This document shows positions 16,409-24,790 of a stretch of DNA of 48,256 bases, in pieces (positions within the stretch are counted from its first letter, which is position 1; each line of letters starts with the position of its first letter). Made by a program: the position numbers and the translations under genes. A model generated the notes under the pieces. It did not search any database and was not told the origin of the DNA. It saw only the letters and a program-made list of their open reading frames with translations. The DNA is from Lysobacterales bacterium (lineage in GTDB: Bacteria > Pseudomonadota > Gammaproteobacteria > Xanthomonadales > Marinicellaceae). Location of the stretch: NCBI GenBank assembly GCA_026982315.1, contig JALSHI010000057.1:1-48256 (forward strand). The letters are read 5' to 3'.

Positions 16409-16972
16409 ATGAGACTGGTATTACTCGGCGCGCCGGGCAGCGGTAAGGGCACGCAGGCCAAACTGTTAACAGAAAAATTGCACGTGCCACATATTTCCAC
16501 CGGCGATCTATTGCGTGCGGCGGTGGCGGCGGAAACTCCACTGGGTCAGGCGGCCAAAGAGGTTATGGATCGTGGCGAATTGGTGTCCGATGATATTGTC
16601 CTGGGTATGCTCAAGGAGCGTTTACAAGCCGATGATGCGGCAAAAGGTTTTATTCTGGATGGCTTTCCCCGCAATCTGGTGCAGGCGGAAATGCTGGATC
16701 AGTTGCTGGGTGAGATTGACATGCCGGTGGAGCATGCAGTTTTGATTCAAGTAGATCCGGAAGAAGTGGTGGCGCGTATCGCCAAACGGGCCGAGGCTGA
16801 AGGCCGGGCGGATGATACCGAAGAAGTTGTGCGTCACCGCTTGGGGGTTTACCGGCAGCAAACCGAACCTGTGGTGGAGCATTACCGGCAGGCCGGTGTG
16901 CTTAGCGAAGTTCATGGCACAGGCAGTATTGAAGAAGTCCAGCAGCGTATTCTTGAGGTGCTGCGGTTCTAG
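16409..16972 (+). CDS. adk: Adenylate kinase, short (LID-less) form
   Basis: This 187-residue cytosolic enzyme interconverts ATP + AMP and 2 ADP. The P-loop is G7-A-P-G-S-G-K-G-T15, followed by 'ISTGDLLRAA' (AMP-binding), 'DGFPRNLVQAEMLD' and the short arginine-rich lid 'HRLGVYRQQTEPVVEHY'. It lacks the 27-residue zinc-type LID insert, which gives the short isoform length. It starts with ATG preceded by a weak AGGA about 9 bases upstream. It is convergent with miaA, and its terminator hairpin lies inside the miaA coding end. Confidence 0.95.
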   Translation: MRLVLLGAPGSGKGTQAKLLTEKLHVPHISTGDLLRAAVAAETPLGQAAKEVMDRGELVSDDIVLGMLKERLQADDAAKGFILDGFPRNLVQAEMLDQLLGEIDMPVEHAVLIQVDPEEVVARIAKRAEAEGRADDTEEVVRHRLGVYRQQTEPVVEHYRQAGVLSEVHGTGSIEEVQQRILEVLRF

Positions 16973-17003
16973 AAGGTGGATGGCCGTTGCCGGCTTTACT
17001 GAT

Positions 17004-17957
17004 TTAACAATCCAGAAAATCCGCCACCAGCTGGCGGATTTTTTTGTGACTGTCTGCGGTGCTTGGGTCCAGCCACACCGCGTCTTTTTCCTTGCGTAAC
17101 CAGGTCCATTGGCGTTTGGCCAGTTGCCGTGTGGCGACAATACCCCGGTAACGCATTTCCTTCCGGTCCAGTTTTCCGTCCAGATATTGCCACACTTGCC
17201 GGTAGCCCACGGCCCGCATGGCCGGCAAATCGGCATGGATGCGGGGGTGTTGCCGCAGTTGTTTGACTTCGTCAATAAAGCCGGTGGCCAGCATGTGGTC
17301 GAAGCGGTGTTCAATCCGTTGATGCAGCACAGAGCGGTCAGGTGGGGCAAGAATAATTTTCAGGGCCCTGAAGGCGCAAGCCTGTGACGGGTTTTGTTGG
17401 GCGAACCAGTAACTCAATGGCTTGCCTGTCACGTGCCACACTTCCAGGGCGCGTTGAATACGTTGGGGATCATTGGGGTGGATCCGCGCGGCGCTGGCCG
17501 GGTCAACGGCCTGTAATTGCCGGTGCATGGCCGGCCAGCCAATGCGTTTTGCCTGTTGCTCAAGTTGCTCGCGCGTGGCGGCATCAGCCTGGGGCAATGT
17601 GGACAGGCCCTGTTGCAGGGCGCGAAAATATAACATGGTGCCCCCGGCCAGCAATGGCACCTGGCCGCGGCCTGTGGCTGTATCGATTTCTGCCAGCGCA
17701 TCAGTACGAAAATCGGCGGCCGAGTAGCTGTGCCACGGATCGCGAATATCCACCAGTGCATGGGGCGCCCGCTGCAATGTGGCGCGGTCGGGTTTGGCGG
17801 TGCCAATGTCCATGCCCCGGTAAACCAGCGCCGAATCCACGGAAATGATATGGCCATTGAAGCGCTCGAACAGGTCGATCACGGCTTCGGTCTTACCGGC
17901 GGCGGTCGGGCCCATGATGCAAACGACACGAGGGCGCTGGTGGTGGGTGCTCCTCAT
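17004..17957 (-). CDS. miaA: tRNA dimethylallyltransferase
   Basis: This 317-residue enzyme transfers a dimethylallyl group to A37 of tRNAs that read UNN codons. The P-loop is G16-P-T-A-A-G-K-T23. Later motifs are 'IISVDSALVYRGMDIGTAKP', 'LLAGGTMLYFRALQQGL', 'HPNDPQRIQRALEV' and 'AVGYRQVW'. A longer frame exists upstream, but ATG 17957 overlaps the mutL stop as ATGA, the usual coupled arrangement of mutL-miaA. Its last 13 codons contain the hairpin that terminates adk on the opposite strand. No hfq gene follows, unlike the enteric operon. Confidence 0.95.
   Translation of the reverse strand: MRSTHHQRPRVVCIMGPTAAGKTEAVIDLFERFNGHIISVDSALVYRGMDIGTAKPDRATLQRAPHALVDIRDPWHSYSAADFRTDALAEIDTATGRGQVPLLAGGTMLYFRALQQGLSTLPQADAATREQLEQQAKRIGWPAMHRQLQAVDPASAARIHPNDPQRIQRALEVWHVTGKPLSYWFAQQNPSQACAFRALKIILAPPDRSVLHQRIEHRFDHMLATGFIDEVKQLRQHPRIHADLPAMRAVGYRQVWQYLDGKLDRKEMRYRGIVATRQLAKRQWTWLRKEKDAVWLDPSTADSHKKIRQLVADFLDC
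17016..17048 (+). terminator. adk terminator embedded in the miaA 3' end
   Basis: AAAATCCGCCA (17016-17026) pairs with TGGCGGATTTT (17032-17042) around CCAGC, followed by more T. On the plus strand this is a standard intrinsic terminator 44 bases after adk, and on the minus strand it encodes the last residues of MiaA. Confidence 0.8.
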
Positions 17958-19783
17958 TGGCCGCGCAAAAAGAACTTGTCCAGCTGTTTCATGTCCAGTT
18001 GCACCCAGGTGGGGCGGCCATGGTTGCACTGGTCGGCGCGCTCGGTGCGCTCCATATCACGCAACAAGGCGTTCATTTCCATGATGGTCATGGCACGGTT
18101 GGCCCGGACCGCGCCATGACAGGCCATGGTGGCAAGAATATCGTTGATGGCTTTTTCAATGGCGGTGGATGAACCCAGGGTGACGATTTCCGCCAGCACG
18201 TCCCGAAGCAATGATTCCACATCGGTGTTGGCCAGCAGGGATGGGACGCTGCGCACAATAAGTGATTCCGGCCCGCTGACATCCAGATTGAACCCCAGTT
18301 TTGCAAACCATGGCCGGTATTCTTCGACGGCCAGGGTTTCCTTTTCACTGACAGCCATGGTAATGGGCACCAGCAAGTTCTGGCTGCGAATGCCTTTTTC
18401 ATGGTTGTTCATGGCGGATTTCATCCACTCGTAAGTAATGCGTTCGTGGGCGGCGTGAATGTCCACAACCACCAACCCATGAGCATTCTCCGCCAAAATG
18501 AACACGCCGTGTAACTGGGCTTTGGCGTAGCCCAGGGGTGGGATTTCCTCCTTGTGTCCGCTATCAGGCTGTGGGGAATCGACAGGTTCAGGTATGGAAG
18601 GTACTGTGGCCATTTGTGCCAAATAGCTCAGGGACGACTCCGCCACTTGTGGTGAGACGGTGTGACTTTGGTTCAAGCGCAATCCTTGTTGCCAGGCGTG
18701 GCTGGCCAATGGCGTGTTGCTGGAGTTGGTGTGGTTGTCCGATGGAATCACAGCGCTTTCCCTGGGTGCATACACCTCGCTGCCAGGGCGGGTATGGGCC
18801 AGGGCGTGGTGTAATGACCCAAAAATAAAGTCATGCACGCGGCGGGCATTGCGGAAGCGCACTTCGTGTTTGGTGGGATGGACATTGACATCCACCAGCA
18901 CCGGATCCAGTTCCAGATAAAGCACAAAAGCCGGATAGCGGCCGTGGAACAGCACGTCCTGGTAAGCCTGGCGTACCGCATGACCAATGAGCTTGTCGCG
19001 CACCATGCGGCCATTGATATAGAAAAACTGGCGATCCGGCTGGGCGCGGTTCCAGGTGGGCCGGGCCACCCAGCCATGAAGCCGCATGGATCCCCGCTGT
19101 TCATCAATGGTGATAGCGTGATCGAAAAAGTCCGCGCCCAGTAACTGAGCGATGCGATTTTTCTGGGTGGATGCGTTATCTCCGCCAGTGGAATTGCGTA
19201 TGACCTTGCCGTTATGGCTCAGGGTGAAGCCGACATCAAAGCGCGACAGGGAGATTTTTTTAATCAAATCGTCAATGCGCAAGAATTCGGTGCGGTCGGT
19301 TTTCAAAAAACGCCGCCGGGCTGGTGTGTTGTAAAAAAGGTCGCGCACCGTTACCCGGGTGCCAGGTGGCGCAGCTGCCGGTTTGGGTGCCTGGCAGCGG
19401 CCGCCATCACACACCAGTTCACAGGCATGCTCGGCCTCGGCGGGGCGGCTGGTCAGGCTAAAACGCGATACGGAAACAATGCTTGGCAAAGCCTCACCCC
19501 GAAACCCCAGTGAATGCAGGGATTCCAGATCCTCCAGGGAATGGATTTTGCTGGTGGCGTGACGCTGGATGGCCAGGCGCATTTCGTCCGGACTCATGCC
19601 GCAGCCGTTGTCGCTGACCCGAATACATTTTTTGCCCCCCTGCTCAATGTCTATCTGAATCTGGCTGGCGCCGGCATCCAGGGCGTTTTCCACTAGTTCC
19701 TTTACCACCGAAGCAGGCCGTTCGATGACTTCACCGGCGGCAATCTGGTCAATCAGCAAATCAGGCAGTTTATGGATACGCAT
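17954..19783 (-). CDS. mutL: DNA mismatch repair protein MutL with endonuclease motif
   Basis: This 609-residue protein has the GHKL ATPase domain first: Glu29 in ELVENALDAGA, 'DNGCGM', 'GFRGEALPS' and 'GTRVTVRDLFYNTPARRRF'. A variable linker (about residues 340-410) follows. The C-terminal dimerisation domain carries 'DIHAAHERITYE', which fits the D-x-H-A-x2-E-x4-E metal motif of nicking MutL proteins, plus 'ACHGAVR' and 'CNHGRPT'. The organism therefore probably nicks the new strand with MutL itself rather than MutH. It lies between xthA (15 bases upstream) and miaA (4-base overlap), so the three are likely co-transcribed. Confidence 0.95.
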   Translation of the reverse strand: MRIHKLPDLLIDQIAAGEVIERPASVVKELVENALDAGASQIQIDIEQGGKKCIRVSDNGCGMSPDEMRLAIQRHATSKIHSLEDLESLHSLGFRGEALPSIVSVSRFSLTSRPAEAEHACELVCDGGRCQAPKPAAAPPGTRVTVRDLFYNTPARRRFLKTDRTEFLRIDDLIKKISLSRFDVGFTLSHNGKVIRNSTGGDNASTQKNRIAQLLGADFFDHAITIDEQRGSMRLHGWVARPTWNRAQPDRQFFYINGRMVRDKLIGHAVRQAYQDVLFHGRYPAFVLYLELDPVLVDVNVHPTKHEVRFRNARRVHDFIFGSLHHALAHTRPGSEVYAPRESAVIPSDNHTNSSNTPLASHAWQQGLRLNQSHTVSPQVAESSLSYLAQMATVPSIPEPVDSPQPDSGHKEEIPPLGYAKAQLHGVFILAENAHGLVVVDIHAAHERITYEWMKSAMNNHEKGIRSQNLLVPITMAVSEKETLAVEEYRPWFAKLGFNLDVSGPESLIVRSVPSLLANTDVESLLRDVLAEIVTLGSSTAIEKAINDILATMACHGAVRANRAMTIMEMNALLRDMERTERADQCNHGRPTWVQLDMKQLDKFFLRGQ

Positions 19784-19798
19784 GACGTGCTTAACAGC

Positions 19799-20566
19799 TT
19801 AAAGGTCAAACTCGGCAATCACCGGCGCATGGTCTGAAGGCCGTTCCCAGGTGCGTGGCTCCACATCAATCCAGGCGGCCTTGAGTGTTTTTGCCAGCGC
19901 GGTGCTGGCCAGTATCAGGTCGATGCGCAACCCCCGTTTTCGCCGAAAAGCGGCGGCGCGATAGTCCCACCAGCTAAAATGACCGGCCTCATCGTTCAGC
20001 GCCCGGAATGTGTCCACCAGCCCCAGGTCGAGCAGCCGCTGTAACCACATGCGCTCTTCTGTGGTGCAGTGTATGCGCTCATGGCATTCTTCCGGGTCAA
20101 AGACATCGCGATCATCTGGCGCGATATTGAAATCCCCCATCACCACCAGGTAGGGGTACTTTTTTAGCTCCTGGGCCACAAAGCCGGTGACTTTTTCCAG
20201 CCAATGTTTTTTATAGGCGAATTTTTCACTGCCGGGTTCCTGGCCGTTGACCACATACAGATTAATGATCCGGATATTATTGATAGTGGCGGCGATCACA
20301 CGGCGCTGGGTATCTTCCAGCCCGGGGACATTCTTGATTACATCAGCAGGTTCTTCCTTGCTGATAAGTGCAACACCGTTGTAGGTGCGCTGGCCATTGA
20401 AAACGGCGTAATACCCTTTTTCAGCAAAGGCATCCAGCGGAAACTTGTCGTCAGGAATTTTCAGTTCCTGCAAGCCCAGCACGTCCGGGTGTTCCTTGTC
20501 CAGCCACTGCAACACATGGGGCAGTCGTACGTTGAGGGAGTTGACATTCCAGCTGGCGATTTTCAT
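19799..20566 (-). CDS. xthA: Exodeoxyribonuclease III
   Basis: This 255-residue AP endonuclease / 3' exonuclease acts in base-excision repair. The endonuclease/exonuclease/phosphatase fold is shown by 'KIASWNVNSLNVRLPHV', 'LGLQELKIPD' (metal-binding Glu), 'VVMGDFNIAPDDRDV', 'RIDLILAS' and the final 'SDHAPVIAEF' with the catalytic Asp-His. Its length is normal for the ExoIII family. It is the gene before mutL on the same strand, and mutM (base-excision repair) lies 3 kb away. Confidence 0.95.
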   Translation of the reverse strand: MKIASWNVNSLNVRLPHVLQWLDKEHPDVLGLQELKIPDDKFPLDAFAEKGYYAVFNGQRTYNGVALISKEEPADVIKNVPGLEDTQRRVIAATINNIRIINLYVVNGQEPGSEKFAYKKHWLEKVTGFVAQELKKYPYLVVMGDFNIAPDDRDVFDPEECHERIHCTTEERMWLQRLLDLGLVDTFRALNDEAGHFSWWDYRAAAFRRKRGLRIDLILASTALAKTLKAAWIDVEPRTWERPSDHAPVIAEFDL

Positions 20567-20635
20567 ATTATGGATATCCTTTGGCGTTGAATGAAAAAGA
20601 CAGCCTGTTGTGCAGGCAGAAGAACCGCATCATGC

Positions 20636-21076
20636 CTAAAATGGCTTGGCAAACACCAGCCAAAGAATGCCCAGCAGGGCGAAAACCGGCATTTCATTGA
20701 ACCACCGGAACCACACATGGCTGTGCTGTTCCTGGCCCCGGAGAAACCTTTTGTGGATGCGGATGCACCAGTAATGGTAAGCGAGCAATAGCGCCACCAG
20801 GGTGATTTTCGCATGAATCCATCCGTGCTTGAAGTAAAGGCTGTTGAAGCCACCAGACTGCATATAGAGTAACCAGGTGCCGGTGATCAGCACAAAAACG
20901 GCGGTGAAATTCATCATGCGAATCAGGCGTGCCTCCATGCCCGATAACAATTGTTTTTCGCACGTATCCTGTGCCATGGCATGATTCACAAACAGCCGGG
21001 GCAAATAAAAAATGCCGGCAAACCAGCTAATGACAAAGAATACATGAAATGTTTTAGCCAAGATAATTGCAGACAT
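20636..21076 (-). CDS. hemJ: HemJ-type protoporphyrinogen oxidase
   Basis: This 146-residue integral membrane protein starts at ATG 21076; an upstream TTG in frame is less likely. It has about four membrane segments and the family signature 'KTFHVFFVISWFAGIFYLPRLFV' (His11), 'SLYFKHGWIHAKITLVALLLAYHYW' and a C-terminal 'FNEMPVFALLGILWLV'. HemJ oxidises protoporphyrinogen IX in haem synthesis of bacteria that lack HemG and HemY. The conserved His and Lys residues sit in membrane segments. Haem supply is relevant for the several c-type cytochromes of the Sox cluster, but the gene is simply upstream of the repair genes. Confidence 0.88.
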   Translation of the reverse strand: MSAIILAKTFHVFFVISWFAGIFYLPRLFVNHAMAQDTCEKQLLSGMEARLIRMMNFTAVFVLITGTWLLYMQSGGFNSLYFKHGWIHAKITLVALLLAYHYWCIRIHKRFLRGQEQHSHVWFRWFNEMPVFALLGILWLVFAKPF

Positions 21077-21258
21077 AACTTGCCCCAAGGGAGTCAGACG
21101 GCCCCTATTCTAACCTGTGGAATGCGTTATCCTGCCTGCGATTGTGAAAATGAGCCGGTTTCAGAGGCAGAGAGGTTGTTCATGTGCGGTTGAGTCATGT
21201 TTATGGGGGGGCGATTGACAGCCCCTGATATAATTAACCCTTTAATTCAGGAAAGACC

Positions 21259-22059
21259 GTGGCCATTACGCCTCCGCAAACCCCCAAACTGGTTATTCAA
21301 CCGGCGCCAACACACTCCAGACTGACTGTTATTAAACGATGGCTGTTATGTATCGTAGTGGTGTCGATGGTCAGTGTTTATCTGGGGTATCAGTGGGGCC
21401 AGGGACAGGAGAAAAAATGGCAAAAACGGTTTCAATCGCTGCAAAATGAATACCAGCAACAGCAAAAGCAATGGCGGCAAACCCGGTCCCAACTGGTTTT
21501 GGTCAAAACAGAACACGAAGTTCAGCAAGTGGCCATGCAGGAGCTTCAGGCGCTTTTGCGTAAACAGGCCGCCGCTCTTGAGACACGCAAACAGGAACTG
21601 GATTTTTACCAACGCCTGTTAAGCCCGGAAGTCAGTGGCAAGGGGTTGCGGGTCTTTGAGGCTCGGGCACAACCTTTGTCTGAAAACCGCTGGCGCCTTT
21701 CAGTGATTTTGGTGCAGCGTATTGAGCGGGCCCGTCAGGCCGAAGGCGATCTGGATATTTTTGTGCAGGGGCGTAAGAATGGACAGGCCGTCACCGTACC
21801 GGTGAAGTTGATGGTCGATCAGGGTGGTAACTCCACGATTTTTCGCCACTTCAAATTCAAGTATTTCTTGCCGGTGGGTGGTGTTTTGACATTGCCTGCA
21901 GGTTTACAGCCGGAAGAAATTCTGTTTCGCTTGAAGCCGCGAGGCAAAAGGGCCAAAATAGTGGAGAATCGTTTTGACTGGCAGACCATTACCGCGCAGC
22001 AATCTCAAGCCGCAGACGCAAGTCAAGCGCCGCTTCTGCAGAAAGAAATGCTTCATTAA
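21259..22059 (+). CDS. Membrane-anchored coiled-coil protein (DUF6776-like)
   Basis: This 266-residue protein starts at GTG 21259 behind AGGAAAGACC. One membrane segment (residues 27-46) follows a basic N-terminus, then a coiled coil rich in Gln, Lys and Arg (residues 50-118), then a periplasmic domain with 'DFYQRLLSPEVSGKGLRVFE', 'IFVQGRKNGQ' and 'FKFKYFLPVGGVLTLPAGLQPEEI'. Genes like this occur directly upstream of bactofilin genes in many gammaproteobacteria, as here (24 bases apart). A role in envelope or cell-shape organisation with the bactofilin is inferred; no activity is known. Confidence 0.75.
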   Translation: MAITPPQTPKLVIQPAPTHSRLTVIKRWLLCIVVVSMVSVYLGYQWGQGQEKKWQKRFQSLQNEYQQQQKQWRQTRSQLVLVKTEHEVQQVAMQELQALLRKQAAALETRKQELDFYQRLLSPEVSGKGLRVFEARAQPLSENRWRLSVILVQRIERARQAEGDLDIFVQGRKNGQAVTVPVKLMVDQGGNSTIFRHFKFKYFLPVGGVLTLPAGLQPEEILFRLKPRGKRAKIVENRFDWQTITAQQSQAADASQAPLLQKEMLH

Positions 22060-22082
22060 CCGCATAGCAACAGGACATAAAA

Positions 22083-22532
22083 ATGTTTAATCACAAAGAC
22101 AAGCCGCAAAGCGTGGCCAGCACACAAACTCACCTGGATTCACTTATTGGGCAGGGCACTGAAATCAAGGGTGATGTGAAATTTACCGGTGTGTTGCATG
22201 TGGATGGCACAGTGGAAGGCGCGCTGGTGGCCACTGGCAGTGAAGATGTGATTACCATTAGCGAAAATGGTCATATTATTGGTCGTATTCAGGTGGCCAA
22301 TGTGGTCATTAACGGCCAGGTGGAAGGCGATATTGAAGCCAATGGCAAGATAGAGGTGGCCAGCCGCGCACGCATCAACGGCAATATTTACTACAAGAAC
22401 ATTGAAATGGAAGCCGGCGCCCAGATTAATGGACAGTTAATCTACAAAGGGCAGGTTGAGGGAAAGGCCCCTGCGCCCCATCACGGTGATAAAAATTCCC
22501 CAGGTAAAACCCAAAAAGCAGTAACCAGCTAA
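22083..22532 (+). CDS. Bactofilin
   Basis: This 149-residue cytoskeletal protein has a central domain (residues 20-115) of short repeating beta units ('[19 protein letters not shown]', '[22 protein letters not shown]', '[24 protein letters not shown]') that form a beta helix and polymerise without nucleotide. The tails are disordered and rich in Pro, Lys and Gly. Bactofilins position peptidoglycan enzymes or polar structures. The gene sits between the membrane-anchored coiled-coil gene and erpA, with 1 base to erpA. Confidence 0.92.
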   Translation: MFNHKDKPQSVASTQTHLDSLIGQGTEIKGDVKFTGVLHVDGTVEGALVATGSEDVITISENGHIIGRIQVANVVINGQVEGDIEANGKIEVASRARINGNIYYKNIEMEAGAQINGQLIYKGQVEGKAPAPHHGDKNSPGKTQKAVTS

Positions 22533-22533
22533 C

Positions 22534-22866
22534 ATGACCCAAATCACGCTCACTGATAACGCCGCTGAAAAAATTCAGCAACTGGTTCTGGAAGAAGGCA
22601 ACCCCGACTTGAATTTGCGGGTTTATATTATCGGCGGCGGCTGCTCCGGCTTTCAGTACGGATTTGCTTTTGAAGAAGGCACTGAGGCGGGTGATTTAAG
22701 TGTGGAAAAAGATGGCGCCCGGGTGATTATTGATCCCATGAGTTATCCTTATCTGCGTGGCGCCACCATTGATTATCTGGAAGACCTCCAAGGTTCACGT
22801 TTTGCCATTCATAACCCCAACGCCAAAACCACCTGTGGTTGTGGCAGTTCCTTTTCTATTGAATAA
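22534..22866 (+). CDS. erpA: Iron-sulfur cluster insertion protein ErpA
   Basis: This 110-residue A-type carrier delivers [4Fe-4S] clusters to apo-enzymes. The three conserved cysteines are present: Cys37 ([11 protein letters not shown]) and Cys101/Cys103 (TTCGCGSSF). The 'ISTA/ErpA' features '[11 protein letters not shown]' and '[15 protein letters not shown]' favour ErpA over IscA. It begins one base after the bactofilin stop, with its ribosome site inside that gene, so the two are coupled. Confidence 0.93.
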   Translation: MTQITLTDNAAEKIQQLVLEEGNPDLNLRVYIIGGGCSGFQYGFAFEEGTEAGDLSVEKDGARVIIDPMSYPYLRGATIDYLEDLQGSRFAIHNPNAKTTCGCGSSFSIE

Positions 22867-22877
22867 AGCGGGAAAAC

Positions 22878-23765
22878 ATGGGCCGTATTCTGCCGTCCAT
22901 TTTCTTTACTGACAGCCGCTTGGACCGCGCCACCCATTTGCGTGGCCGCCCCGAACAACTGGCCGCTTTGGCCACTCAGGGAAAAACCTGCTACTTGCCC
23001 GTTTACAATGGCCGACACCTGTATACCACAGGAGCCGGCAAGCAACTGTGGACACTGGACAAGCCGGTGCCCGGGACGACCCCCTGCTTTCTGGGGGTTC
23101 TGGAGGAGACTTATTGGTTCGCCTGTCCTGTCGATGGCCAACAGGCCCAGACGCTGGAAGCCCAGGCTGGACAACGATTTACCTCCCTGCGGCGTTCAGC
23201 CTTGCACATGGACTCGGAACAGGCGCATATTGCCATGTATTCCCGCGGGTTGGACCTGTGGCAGCGGAATCGGCGTTATTGTCCCCGATGTGGCACGCCC
23301 AACCGTGTGCATTCGGCCGGTCATCGCTTGTTATGTCAAAACGGCCATGAGCAATTTCCTCATATTGAACCGGCGATTATCGTGTTGATCAGCAAGGGTG
23401 ACCGGTGTTTGCTGAGTCGTAAGGCCAACTGGCCGCCGAATGTTTACTCCACCCTGGCAGGGTTTGTAGAGCCAGGGGAAACCCTGGAAGAAGCCGTTTG
23501 TCGGGAAATGCTGGAAGAGGCCAATATCCGCGTGACGAACATACAGTATCAGGGCTCTCAACCCTGGCCGTTTCCGGCCTCGTTGATGCTGGCTTTTACC
23601 GCCACCGCCCTTAATGAAGAAGCACGGGTGGATGACGAGCTGGAAGATGTTCAGTGGTTTTCCCGGGAGGATCTGAAAAGCGCCATTAAGCAAGGACTGG
23701 TTACCATTCCGCCACGCTTTACCGTTGCCCATACCCTGATTAGCGAGTTCCTTCAACGTGCCTGA
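22878..23765 (+). CDS. nudC: NAD(+) diphosphatase / NAD-decapping hydrolase NudC
   Basis: The 295-residue protein has an N-terminal domain, a zinc ribbon 'CPRCG...LCQNGHEQFP' (about residues 136-158; the fourth ligand appears to be His rather than Cys), and the Nudix box 'GFVEPGETLEEAVCREMLEEANI', described by its ends and G..E..REM.EE core. The downstream 'SQPWPFPASLMLAF' is the NudC-specific signature. It cleaves NADH/NAD to NMN and AMP and removes NAD caps from RNA. It starts 11 bases after erpA, and its end overlaps mutM by 8 bases. Confidence 0.93.
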   Translation: MGRILPSIFFTDSRLDRATHLRGRPEQLAALATQGKTCYLPVYNGRHLYTTGAGKQLWTLDKPVPGTTPCFLGVLEETYWFACPVDGQQAQTLEAQAGQRFTSLRRSALHMDSEQAHIAMYSRGLDLWQRNRRYCPRCGTPNRVHSAGHRLLCQNGHEQFPHIEPAIIVLISKGDRCLLSRKANWPPNVYSTLAGFVEPGETLEEAVCREMLEEANIRVTNIQYQGSQPWPFPASLMLAFTATALNEEARVDDELEDVQWFSREDLKSAIKQGLVTIPPRFTVAHTLISEFLQRA

Positions 23766-24582
23766 GCTGCCGGAAGTGGAAACCACCGTTGCGGGCATTC
23801 GCCCCTGGCTGGAAAATAAAACCATCAGGCAAATGACCATTCATCAGCCCCGCTTGCGCTGGGCTGTTCCCGCAGATTTGCCTGAGCGTGTTGGTGGCCA
23901 GGTTATTACTGCCGTGCGCCGCCGGGGAAAGTACATAATCGTAAATACGGCTGCAGGCGATATGCTGGTTCACCTGGGCATGTCTGGCTCCTTGCGAATT
24001 GATACTCATGGCAACGGACGTCGAAAACACGATCATGTCGAATGGCAAATAGGCGATGCGGTATTACGCTTTCATGACCCGCGCCGGTTTGGTTGTGTGT
24101 TGTTCGCTGAACAGGCCGAACAGCACCGGTTGATTGCATGTTTGGGCGTGGAGCCGCTGGACGAGGCGTTTCATGCCGATTACCTTTACCGGCGCTCCCG
24201 TGGCCGGCGGCAGGCCGTCAAAAATTTCATCATGAATGCCCGGATCGTGGTGGGGGTGGGTAATATCTATGCCAGCGAAGCGCTGTTTGCCGCGGGGATC
24301 TGGCCGGAAGCCGAAGCCGGTAGGCTATCACGCGCCAGTTACCAACGTTTGACCGAGGCCATCCGGCAGACGCTTTCTGAGGCCATTGGAGCCGGGGGCA
24401 CCACCTTGCAGGATTTTGTCAATGCAGATGGTCAGCCAGGATATTTCGCACAGTCCCTCAAGGTGTACGGCCGCGCCGGGCAAGTCTGTATCCGCTGTGG
24501 CGCAACGATTGTTAAGCGTCAAATCGGCCAGAGAAGCAGCTATTTCTGCCCCCGCTGCCAGCAGACGGGGCGCTACCGCTAA
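23758..24582 (+). CDS. mutM: Formamidopyrimidine-DNA glycosylase
   Basis: This 274-residue base-excision enzyme removes 8-oxoguanine and Fapy lesions. It starts with GTG 23758, giving P-E-L-P-E-V-E after removal of Met, where Pro2 is the catalytic nucleophile and Glu3 the acid. Later motifs are 'HLGMSGSL', the conserved 'VVGVGNIYASEALF', and the C-terminal zinc finger 'CIRCG...FCPRCQQTGR'. The start lies 8 bases inside nudC, so the genes are coupled. Confidence 0.95.
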   Translation: MPELPEVETTVAGIRPWLENKTIRQMTIHQPRLRWAVPADLPERVGGQVITAVRRRGKYIIVNTAAGDMLVHLGMSGSLRIDTHGNGRRKHDHVEWQIGDAVLRFHDPRRFGCVLFAEQAEQHRLIACLGVEPLDEAFHADYLYRRSRGRRQAVKNFIMNARIVVGVGNIYASEALFAAGIWPEAEAGRLSRASYQRLTEAIRQTLSEAIGAGGTTLQDFVNADGQPGYFAQSLKVYGRAGQVCIRCGATIVKRQIGQRSSYFCPRCQQTGRYR

Positions 24583-24790
24583 AAAGAGTATCAGCGTCGA
24601 TCCAACTGGGGTTGTTGGGCGACTCAGTCACAGGCAATTGCCCTTGCAGAATCCTGTTAATGCATTTTTTTCTGTATGGGCTGGATTTATGGCCGCTGAA
24701 GCTGGTAATATTAGTGATTGCTAATTCAAAATGGCCGCGTTAAACAGACAACAATGCCCGGCCGGATAAAAGTTGATCGGAGACCAACCC

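Noticed and set aside
21215-21234. TTGACA and TATAAT upstream of the DUF6776-like gene
   Set aside because: Both boxes match well but are only 8 bases apart, too close for a sigma-70 promoter; TATAAT may be used with another -35.
24773-24790. A TTG start for soxC
   Set aside because: ATG 24791 has GGAGACC six bases before it and gives the expected N-terminus.
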